Part shown: in pieces, positions 6,170 through 11,497 of the stretch | Layout of the letters: every line of letters begins with the position of its first letter | Numbering within the stretch: position 1 is the first letter of the stretch | Source: Acidobacteriota bacterium | GTDB lineage: Bacteria; Acidobacteriota; UBA6911; RPQK01; JADFOI01 | Length of the DNA stretch: 11,497 nucleotides | NCBI GenBank assembly: GCA_029942065.1 | Contig: JAPYTY010000043.1 | Span: forward strand, 1-11,497 | Reading direction: 5' to 3' | Made by a program: the position numbers and the translations under genes | The notes under the pieces: model-generated | Told to the model about the DNA's origin: nothing | The model's database searches: none | Seen by the model: only the letters and a program-made list of their open reading frames with translations

Positions 6170-6207
6170 AAAGGCTGCAAGATCGTGTCCATATGGAACG
6201 TGGAACG

Positions 6208-6224
6208 CGCGCCCGGAGGGCGCG
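6208..6224 (-). terminator. Hairpin just after the stop of the reductase partner gene
   Basis: CGCGCCC (6208-6214) and GGGCGCG (6218-6224) form a 7-bp all-GC stem with a 3-nt loop, one base beyond the stop codon at 6226-6228 of the minus-strand gene. There is no T-run after it, so it is not a canonical intrinsic terminator; it could stabilise the 3' end or stop transcription weakly. Confidence 0.35.
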
Positions 6225-6225
6225 G

Positions 6226-6801
6226 CTAAGATAGGCGGGCTAGAAGTTTTTCGGCGTCATCCGAACACCCGGTGCTGACCTGCACCGTCAGCCTTTCCCC
6301 GGGTTCTTCCTGACGGGAAAGAGTGAAATCATCGCCATCCAGAAGCCGCCTTAAAAATACGGAAAGTCCGGGCTTCAGCTGCTCGAAGACTTCCTGGGTG
6401 TTAGGGGCCTTCAATCTGTCGTTGGCCACCAGGAGAAATTCGTCTGTTTTGAAGTGAAGCTGGCCCAGCCGGGACTCCTCTTCCAGCAGGCGGGCCGCCT
6501 GCAAGGTGGTCTCAAAGATATGTCCGAGACGACTTTCCAGGGAACCCTCCAGCGGCTGCTTGCGATAGTAGAAAAGTCCCAGACGGCCGTCTCCGGAATC
6601 CATGCTGAAGTTGCCTTCGTGAGCCACCAGAAGAATCCCGGGACCCCTCGGGACGTGGCTGTAGTTGTGCACGTCCACCAGGATATGATCTCCAACGACC
6701 TTCTTCTGGATCCAGGAATGAAACACCGGCACCAGGTCGTCCAGTTCCAGCTGAGAGGACTGGTGAAGGAAGAATTTGACACCCAGACGCTGCAGTTCCA
6801 A
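6226..6801 (-). CDS. Conserved protein of unknown function, partner of sirohaem reductase
   Basis: A 191-residue protein starting with TTG at 6801-6799, preceded by GGGAG and six A residues, which fixes the start. It has no signal peptide and no long hydrophobic segment, so it is cytoplasmic. Visible conserved-looking blocks are LGVKFFL, LVPVFHSWIQ, ILVDVHNYSHVPRGPGILLV, HEGNFSMDSGDGRLGLFYYRK, FKTDEFLLVANDRLKAPNT and DDFTLSRQEEPGERL. I recall similar unnamed proteins in other bacteria but know no assigned function. The gene lies 15 nt after the sulfite/nitrite reductase stop and is almost certainly in its operon, under the same leader. A role in electron delivery, assembly or sulfur handling is only a guess from position. 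Almost no Cys is present, so it is not itself an iron-sulfur protein. Confidence 0.75.
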   Translation of the reverse strand: MELQRLGVKFFLHQSSQLELDDLVPVFHSWIQKKVVGDHILVDVHNYSHVPRGPGILLVAHEGNFSMDSGDGRLGLFYYRKQPLEGSLESRLGHIFETTLQAARLLEEESRLGQLHFKTDEFLLVANDRLKAPNTQEVFEQLKPGLSVFLRRLLDGDDFTLSRQEEPGERLTVQVSTGCSDDAEKLLARLS

Positions 6802-6816
6802 TTTTTTCTCCCGCGG

Positions 6817-9105
6817 TTACTGAACCGACGGTCCGGCAGTCGATCCTGAAGCCGATGCCGCCGCGACCTGATGTTGGGCTATCCGTTCCCAGCAGGCGTG
6901 TGCCGCCTCGATAAAGAGCTGTGATTCTTCCACCAGGGTGTGGGCATGATCACGGGTGTGTTCCCGGGGAGGAGACTTATGTCGACGAAAGAGATAATCG
7001 GCGAACTTGCCTCCAGCAAACCTGTTGTGAAAGATCTCGGTATCGTAAAAGCGTTTTCGGAACTCCTCCACCACGATATCGGGGTCATCTGCCACATCCA
7101 GAAACTCCGTCTTGATCAGGGCCCGGGCAGACTGGAGCATGGCTCCATAGGCCAGTTCGTCGGCCTCGGGGTAGGCCTCCTCATCCAGCTTGACCTGGGC
7201 TTCAAAAACGAGCCGCTCGGCGGCCGCCAGATCAAAATCAACCAGTGACACGACCTCGCCGGCACACTCACCGATGCCCATATCGCCAAGCGTGAACTCT
7301 CGAGGATCACCCCAATCCGAGTAAAAGGTGGCATCTTCCTCGTAAGCAGGAACCGTCATCAGGTCCTCCAGTGAATCCCTGAGTTCCAGTTTTCCGATGT
7401 CGCGGATGAAGTCCTGGAAACTCTGGCCTTTGGCCCTCTCCTTTACATAACGCTCGGTGATGCGCTCCAGGACCTCTGGGATTCGCTTGGCGGGAACGGA
7501 CCCCATGGCCAGCCCGTAGGACCCGGCGTTCTCCGTCCACTTACCTCCCAGGACCAGTTGAAAATGGGGAACCTTCCGGCTACTGAAGGTGCGGCTGGTC
7601 CCGTAAAAACCGATATCGGCAATGTGATGCTGCCCGCAGGAATTGAAACAGCCGCTGATCTTGATGCGCAGGTTCCGGACGGCCTCATCCATCTCCATGA
7701 ATTTCCCGGCAAGGCGGGTTCGAATCTCTCCGGCCAGGCCAAGCGAGGAAGCGATCCCCAGCTTGCAGGTGTCCGTCCCCGGACAGGCCGTGATGTCGAG
7801 GATAGAACCGGCTCCGGGTTCATTCAACCCCACACGCTCCAGTTCCTGGTAAAGGTCCGGCAAATCGGATTGGCTCACCCAGCGCAAGACAAAGTTCTGC
7901 TCCACGGTGGTCCGCACATTCTCTCCCGCAAACCGGCGAGCCAGTTCGGCCAGCTCACGCATCTGCCAGGCCGAGAGATCCCCCAGCGGAAGGGTGATCG
8001 TCGCCACCCCATAGTCGTCCTGCCTCTGGTGGTAGACATTGGTCTTGTACCACTCTTGAAAGCCCTCGGGGCGTGCCGCCGGGTTGACACCCTTCCCTTC
8101 CCGGAGGGTCCTCTCATTATAGTCCCGGACATCGGACAGGTAGGCGGTCCAGCGTTCATCCTCCGACAAAATTTCGCGCTCCTCGAGCACCAGCCTTCGA
8201 AATTCATCGATACCCAGATTAGCCACCAAAAACTTGATTCGCGCCCGGGAGCGAATGTCCTTCTCGCCCAGGCGGGCAAAGACCCTGGCAATGGCCTGAG
8301 CTGTCGGAAGTAATTCCTCCTCAGGAAGAAATGAATCGAAAAGCTTGGCCTGATGGGGCACAGCACCAAGACCACCGCCGACGTAACATTCAAATCCACG
8401 CTTTTCCTGGCCGTTTTCGTTTTTTGTGACCGCAATCAAGCCCATGTCGTGCATGCTTACCAGCCCACAGGCATGCTCGCGACAACCGGAGAAGGCGATC
8501 TTGAATTTCCGGCCGAAATCCTGAGCATCGGGATGACCCAGCAGGAATCGGGAAATGGCAATGGCATAGGGCGTCACATCAAAAGGCTCATCCCGGCAAA
8601 CCCCGGCCAGTGGGCATGCCGTCACATTGCGCACAGAATTACCGCAGGCCTCGCGGGTTGTGATTTCCGCGGCAGCAAGACGCCTCATCAAATCGGGGGT
8701 GTCATCGATATGGACAAAATGCAGTTGAAAGTCCTGCCGTGTGGTGACGTGAAGGACCGAGTCGGAGTACTCCTCCGCAAGATCGGCCAACACATCCATC
8801 TGGTCGGGGGTCACCCCGCCAAACGGAATCTTGATGCGCTGCATCCCGGGAGCATCCCAGGCCGTCTCCGGACCTTTTGTCAGGCTCCCGGAGGGGTAGG
8901 AAATTTCCTGGGCACGAATGCCGTCGTGACGTTGACCGTTATCATAGCGTTGCCCGTAAACACCCCGGCGCAATCGTGTCTCGGCGAAGATTTTCTCATC
9001 CAGCTTGCCCTGTCGTCGCTGTTCGATCTGGGTTTCAAAAACGTCGATCTCCTCGGCCCAGGCTGGGTCGATCTGCCCAGCCAGTTGATCCTTCCAAGTA
9101 CTCAT
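6817..9105 (-). CDS. Sirohaem [4Fe-4S] sulfite/nitrite reductase with HEPN-like C-terminal domain
   Basis: A 762-residue protein of the assimilatory sulfite/nitrite reductase family, which reduces sulfite to sulfide or nitrite to ammonia with six electrons. ATG at 9105 is chosen because MSTWKDQLAGQ matches a family start and GGGGAG lies upstream; an in-frame start at 9189 would add 28 residues and reach into the terminator. Two ferredoxin-like/sirohaem repeats are visible. The cluster ligands are C441 and C447 (ACPGTDTCKLG) with C486 and C490 (ISGCFNSCGQ). The N-terminal half has an extra set at C164, C170, C208 and C213 (ACPLAGVC, SGCREHAC). Residues about 590-762 exceed the usual length and form a helical domain (AYGAMLQSARALIKTEF, FADYLFRRH, then REHTRDH) that looks like HEPN. 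The Cys leader upstream favours a sulfite role. Electron donor is probably ferredoxin, since no flavin domain is present. Confidence 0.9.
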   Translation of the reverse strand: MSTWKDQLAGQIDPAWAEEIDVFETQIEQRRQGKLDEKIFAETRLRRGVYGQRYDNGQRHDGIRAQEISYPSGSLTKGPETAWDAPGMQRIKIPFGGVTPDQMDVLADLAEEYSDSVLHVTTRQDFQLHFVHIDDTPDLMRRLAAAEITTREACGNSVRNVTACPLAGVCRDEPFDVTPYAIAISRFLLGHPDAQDFGRKFKIAFSGCREHACGLVSMHDMGLIAVTKNENGQEKRGFECYVGGGLGAVPHQAKLFDSFLPEEELLPTAQAIARVFARLGEKDIRSRARIKFLVANLGIDEFRRLVLEEREILSEDERWTAYLSDVRDYNERTLREGKGVNPAARPEGFQEWYKTNVYHQRQDDYGVATITLPLGDLSAWQMRELAELARRFAGENVRTTVEQNFVLRWVSQSDLPDLYQELERVGLNEPGAGSILDITACPGTDTCKLGIASSLGLAGEIRTRLAGKFMEMDEAVRNLRIKISGCFNSCGQHHIADIGFYGTSRTFSSRKVPHFQLVLGGKWTENAGSYGLAMGSVPAKRIPEVLERITERYVKERAKGQSFQDFIRDIGKLELRDSLEDLMTVPAYEEDATFYSDWGDPREFTLGDMGIGECAGEVVSLVDFDLAAAERLVFEAQVKLDEEAYPEADELAYGAMLQSARALIKTEFLDVADDPDIVVEEFRKRFYDTEIFHNRFAGGKFADYLFRRHKSPPREHTRDHAHTLVEESQLFIEAAHACWERIAQHQVAAASASGSTAGPSVQ

Positions 9106-9145
9106 CTCACTCTCCCCGGGGTCGGCTGCGAAAATGGCAATCAAT

Positions 9146-9178
9146 AAAAAAGCCCGCAGGAGCGATCCTGCGGGCTTT
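9146..9178 (-). terminator. Intrinsic terminator between leader ORF and reductase (attenuator)
   Basis: Read on the minus strand, AAAGCCCGCAGGA (9178-9166) and TCCTGCGGGCTTT (9161-9149) make a perfect 13-bp stem with a 4-nt loop TCGC, followed by a run of T ending at 9146. It is a textbook intrinsic terminator in the minus direction only; on the plus strand the 3' side is TTTGGGGG. It sits 26 nt after the leader stop and 40 nt before the reductase ATG, so its natural role is to cut off reductase transcription. Confidence 0.88.
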
Positions 9179-9204
9179 GGGGGTCTCATTCAATCGTCTT
9201 GGAG

Positions 9205-9300
9205 TTATTCCTCACGATGGAGAGCCACGAGCAGAGATCGCTCCTTGGGCGCAAACTTTCGGCAACAACAGATGCAGAATTTGATGTTCTCGAAACCCAT
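9205..9300 (-). CDS. Cys-rich leader peptide (31 aa) of the sulfite reductase operon
   Basis: A short ORF begins with ATG at 9300-9298 and ends with TAA at 9207-9205: MGFENIKFCICCCRKFAPK, then a basic and hydrophobic tail ending HREE. Cys codons are residues 9, 11, 12 and 13 (9276-9262). GTGAG lies 7 nt before the ATG, a weak ribosome binding site. Two in-frame earlier starts exist (GTG at 9312, ATG at 9318) but fall at or before the predicted transcription start. The ORF lies between a promoter-like sequence and an intrinsic terminator ahead of a sulfur-assimilation enzyme, so I read it as a leader peptide whose translation senses charged tRNA-Cys. Poly-Cys leader ORFs before cysteine genes are known in mycobacteria. 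The alternative is a small metal-binding protein, but the location and RNA pairing argue against it. Confidence 0.75.
   Translation of the reverse strand: MGFENIKFCICCCRKFAPKERSLLVALHREE
9236..9245 (-). promoter_or_regulatory. Antiterminator arm inside the leader ORF
   Basis: The RNA segment AGGAGCGAUC (9245-9236, leader codons 19-22) is exactly complementary over 10 nt to GAUCGCUCCU (9167-9158), the loop and part of both arms of the terminator. A flanking G-U pair extends it to 11. Forming this helix destroys the terminator. The segment begins 16 nt after the last Cys codon, so a ribosome stalled there would leave it free, whereas a ribosome moving on would cover it. A small local hairpin, GAGC (9243-9240) with GCUC (9232-9229), could sequester it otherwise. 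Confidence 0.7.
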
Positions 9301-9321
9301 TCCATAACTCACTAACATCCT

Positions 9322-9351
9322 ACCCTAACGACAAAGGAGAGGTGGTGTCAA
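9322..9351 (-). promoter_or_regulatory. Sigma-70-like promoter for the leader and sulfite reductase operon
   Basis: On the minus strand a perfect TTGACA (9351-9346) is followed after 18 nt by TAGGGT (9327-9322), which keeps the T, A and final T of the -10 consensus. Transcription would start near 9315, giving about 15 nt of leader before the ATG at 9300. The -10 is weak, so an activator may be involved. Confidence 0.5.
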
Positions 9352-9483
9352 CTGGACCTGCAAGTGTCGCTCGTCTGGGCTCCTTGTTCCGTTCAACTAT
9401 TCCCTTTTGGTGCCGTTTCAAGCATAATTTAGGCTGAATTCATCAGTTTTTCAAATACCCAAAACTGGGGAACGGGGTGGAAC

Positions 9484-11004
9484 ATGATTAGACCTGTGTT
9501 ATTTCATTTTTTTCTGATTCTCTTCTGGTTCCAGTGCTCCTCGGTGGGATTCGCACAGACTCCTGGCAGGGAACAGGAATCGGTCTTTCAGGTGGTGGAG
9601 CGTAATCGAGAGGCGATTGCTTTGTTGGGAGACAATATTTTTTACTTCGCCGAGCTGGGGATGCAGGAAATCGAGAGCAGCAGGCTGATGACCGAGATAC
9701 TCGAAGAAGCGGGTTTTACGGTTGAACGAGGGCTCTCGGGAATGCCTCCCGCCTTTATGGCCACTTATGGTTCAGGCAAGCCCGTGATTTCCATTCACAC
9801 CGAGTTTGACTCGACGCCGGGCAATTCTCAGACTCCTTCCCTTACCGATCACACTCCTCTGGTGGAAGGTGCTCCAGGGCACGCCGAAGGTCACAACGTC
9901 AACGCAGCGGTCATGATCGGGGCGGCCTTTGCTGTTAAAACCATTCTTGAAGAGTATCAGCTGGAAGGCACTCTCAAGATCTTCGGTGCGCCCGCAGAAG
10001 AGCAGCTCATCAGTCGACCCTATTTTGTTCGGGATGGACACTTCGATGATGTCGACATCGTCTTTCATCCCCACATCGGCAGCGACTTTCAAACTCAATA
10101 CGGTCTTCGGCAGTACGCCTTGATCTCTGCCAAGTTCCACTTCCAGGGGGAGAGCGCCCACGGGGCCGTCTCTCCCTGGAAGGGACGCGACGCCCTGGAC
10201 GCCGCTGAGCTGATGGACCTCGGCTTCGATAAATTCCGTGAGCACCTTGAACCCACCCAGAGAAGCCACCGGGTCATCACCTCGGGAGGTGTCCAACCCA
10301 ACGTGATTCCCGATAATGCGACCATCTGGTGGTTCTTTCGGGAATCCACCGCCGAAAAGGTAAGTGCCATCTTTGAAAGGGCCAAGGAGATCGCCCAGGG
10401 CGCTGCTCTCATGACACAAACCACCTTCACGGTCGAGATCATGAGTGCGGTCTGGCCCAGTCGCGCCAACCAGACCGCGGCCGAGGTCATCCAGAAAAAC
10501 ATCGAACAGGTGGGGATGCCTAAGTGGAGTCTCGAGGAGCAAAGGCTGGCCAGGGAGTTGCAGATCAAGCGCGAAGTGGACCCGGTGGGGCTGGTGACAC
10601 AGACTTCATCGCTTTCAGGACCCAGCCGCCAGAGCACCTCGGCCAACGACTCCGGCGACTTGACCTGGCTGGTCCCCACAGGTCGACTGACCTTCCCTTC
10701 CAATATTCCCGGAATCGCCGCTCACCACTGGGCAGCCGGGGTGGCCCCGGCGACTTCCCTGGCTCACAAAGGGGCGGTGGCCGGCGCCAAGGTGCTGGCA
10801 GCCTCCGTCATGGATTTCTTCACCGATGCCCAACTGCTGTCAAAGGCCAAGGCGACCTTCAAGGAGGAAATCGCGGGAATCGAATTCAAATCGCTGCTCC
10901 CGGCGGATCAGCAACCTCCTCTGAACCTCAACCAGGAGATCATGGACCGCTTCCGGCCCCTGTTGCGGAAGGACTATCTGGAGGAAAAGCCGAGGTTTCG
11001 GTAA
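9484..11004 (+). CDS. Exported M20 family amidohydrolase, AbgB-like
   Basis: A 506-residue protein with ATG start and GGGGTGG upstream. Residues 1-24 are a signal peptide (cleavage near FAQ), so the enzyme acts outside the cytoplasm, unlike typical cytoplasmic AbgB. The family hydrolyses amide bonds of N-acylated amino acids such as p-aminobenzoyl-glutamate. Metal-site candidates are H137 in EGHNVN, E172/E173 in GAPAEEQ, H195 and H197 in FHPHIG, and H226 in ESAHGA. The lid/dimerisation domain with TSGGVQPNVIPDNATIWWFF follows at about 266-285. Late motifs STSANDSGDLTWLVPT (about 384-399) and AHHWAAGVAPATSLAHKG match the AbgB subgroup. The substrate is unknown. It is divergent from the sulfite reductase operon across about 180 bp. 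A shared GCATAATTTAGGC motif lies at 9422-9434. No partner AbgA gene is present. Confidence 0.87.
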   Translation: MIRPVLFHFFLILFWFQCSSVGFAQTPGREQESVFQVVERNREAIALLGDNIFYFAELGMQEIESSRLMTEILEEAGFTVERGLSGMPPAFMATYGSGKPVISIHTEFDSTPGNSQTPSLTDHTPLVEGAPGHAEGHNVNAAVMIGAAFAVKTILEEYQLEGTLKIFGAPAEEQLISRPYFVRDGHFDDVDIVFHPHIGSDFQTQYGLRQYALISAKFHFQGESAHGAVSPWKGRDALDAAELMDLGFDKFREHLEPTQRSHRVITSGGVQPNVIPDNATIWWFFRESTAEKVSAIFERAKEIAQGAALMTQTTFTVEIMSAVWPSRANQTAAEVIQKNIEQVGMPKWSLEEQRLARELQIKREVDPVGLVTQTSSLSGPSRQSTSANDSGDLTWLVPTGRLTFPSNIPGIAAHHWAAGVAPATSLAHKGAVAGAKVLAASVMDFFTDAQLLSKAKATFKEEIAGIEFKSLLPADQQPPLNLNQEIMDRFRPLLRKDYLEEKPRFR

Positions 11005-11050
11005 AACGAGGTAGCGCTGTGGGGCACGGTCCGCTTTGCGGACTCGTGAA

Positions 11051-11077
11051 TTCGTTCGTTCGTTCGTTCGTTCGTTC
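11051..11077. repeat. TTCG tandem repeat, 6.75 copies
   Basis: The unit TTCG is repeated six times and followed by TTC, immediately after GAATTCG-like flanking sequence and just before a palindromic repeat copy. It lies in the 184-bp space between the M20 gene and the amidohydrolase gene. Such tetranucleotide tracts change length by slippage. It is 111 bp from the next ATG, so an effect on promoter spacing is conceivable but nothing shows it. Confidence 0.9.
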
Positions 11078-11085
11078 AAAGTTTG

Positions 11086-11123
11086 TACGACCTTGCTGTG
11101 GGCGCACTCAGTGCGCCCCTACA
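11086..11123. repeat. Palindromic repeat copy, same family as 6000-6169
   Basis: 33 bp (11091-11123) are identical to 6046-6078, including the palindrome GGCGCACTCAGTGCGCC (11101-11117). The 5' GCCGCTACAACG part of the unit is degenerate here (only TACGA remains). It lies downstream of the M20 gene and 65 bp before the next ATG. Confidence 0.85.
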
Positions 11124-11188
11124 CTTCCTTCTCTTTTAAAGATAGACTAAAAGTCATTGAAAAATTGCAATCTGAATGGGAGGCTCCA

Positions 11189-11497
11189 ATGAGAACCGAT
11201 CAGGCCAGTGTCCAACATTTTCCTACTTTTCTAGCTGTCATACTGACTCTCATGATCACGGTGTCCCTGGCACAAGTGCCGCCCGAAGTGGCCATGCATG
11301 GATATGCCGACACCGTTTTCTTCAATGGCAAGGTCGTGAGCATGGATGATAAGTCCACCTCAATCGAGGTTGGAAGCATCTACCAGGGAATCGCCGTCAA
11401 GGGAAACAAGATCGTCAAACTCGGGACTACCCTGGAGGTTCGAGCCCTGGCCGGACCCGATACCCGGGTTCTGGATCTAGGCGGACGCACCCTGATC
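11189..11497 (+). CDS. Exported amidohydrolase, N-terminal part (cut by right edge)
   Basis: ATG at 11189 is preceded by GGGAGG with a 5-nt spacer, and the frame is open for 103 codons to the window edge. Residues about 1-28 are a signal peptide (hydrophobic FPTFLAVILTLMITVSLA). The mature start, YADTVFFNGKVVSMDD, then GIAVKGNKIVKLG, and DTRVLDLGGRTLI, is the N-terminal beta-sandwich of the amidohydrolase family 3 (YtcJ-like), where 'DLGGRTLIPG' leads into the metal-binding HxH. The catalytic barrel lies beyond the window, so metal ligands and substrate cannot be judged. It follows another exported amidohydrolase, which suggests a cluster for degrading external amides, though the 184-bp gap with repeats makes separate transcription likely. 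Confidence 0.85.
   Translation, partial: MRTDQASVQHFPTFLAVILTLMITVSLAQVPPEVAMHGYADTVFFNGKVVSMDDKSTSIEVGSIYQGIAVKGNKIVKLGTTLEVRALAGPDTRVLDLGGRTLI

Noticed and set aside
7558..8313. 251-codon plus-strand ORF opposite the reductase
   Set aside because: It is a mirror of a long, clearly conserved sirohaem reductase; the translated product shows no family features.
9149..9178. Hairpin as a plus-strand terminator
   Set aside because: On the plus strand the stem is followed by TTTGGGGG and no plus-strand gene ends upstream; the T-run is on the minus strand.
9187..9189. Upstream in-frame start of the reductase giving 28 more residues
   Set aside because: The extension would be translated through the terminator hairpin and has no family resemblance; ATG at 9105 has a binding site and a normal N-terminus.
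9772..10542. 256-codon minus-strand ORF opposite the M20 gene
   Set aside because: The plus strand encodes an intact M20 enzyme with all metal-site motifs; the antisense frame has no start signal or homology that I can see.

Overview
The window is a bacterial chromosome segment of moderately high GC, most likely from an uncultured, Gram-negative, free-living heterotroph. Pointers are Sec-type signal peptides on four proteins, a multihaem c-type flavoprotein that implies a periplasm, a selenoprotein, GC-rich palindromic repeats between genes, and GGGAGG-type ribosome binding sites. An acidobacterium-like host would fit, but no rRNA or other marker is present, so this is a weak inference.

Layout. 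1-635 is a poorly resolved minus-strand region: the start of a gene cut by the left edge, a possible small Cys-rich protein, and several hairpins. 636-899 (+) is a small membrane protein of the CBU_0592 type. 973-1590 (-) is a deiodinase/redoxin-family protein whose catalytic position is an in-frame TGA. It reads as a selenoprotein and has a good bacterial SECIS-like hairpin just downstream. 1842-4206 (+) is a two-gene operon: an exported FAD oxidoreductase with three C-terminal haem-c motifs, then an exported NTF2-like protein. A long inverted repeat follows. 4385-5993 (+) holds a flippase-like membrane protein of the lysylphosphatidylglycerol-synthase transmembrane family and a DUF4202 protein. 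Neither has an ATG, GTG or TTG at its expected N-terminus; in both an ATC sits at ideal spacing from a strong ribosome binding site. 6000-6169 is a cluster of palindromic repeats between convergent genes.

6226-9351 (-) is the most coherent regulatory unit. From 5' to 3' it has a promoter, a 31-codon leader ORF with the run Cys-Ile-Cys-Cys-Cys, an antiterminator segment inside the leader, an intrinsic terminator, a sirohaem sulfite/nitrite reductase with a HEPN-like tail, and a conserved partner protein of unknown function. This is the architecture of ribosome-mediated transcription attenuation responding to cysteine, and it argues that the reductase works in sulfur assimilation. 9484-11004 (+) is an exported M20 amidohydrolase of the AbgB type. 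A TTCG tandem repeat and another palindromic repeat copy follow, then the start of an exported amidohydrolase that runs off the right edge.

The strongest candidates for something new are the cysteine attenuator, the deiodinase-like selenoprotein and the pair of ATC starts.
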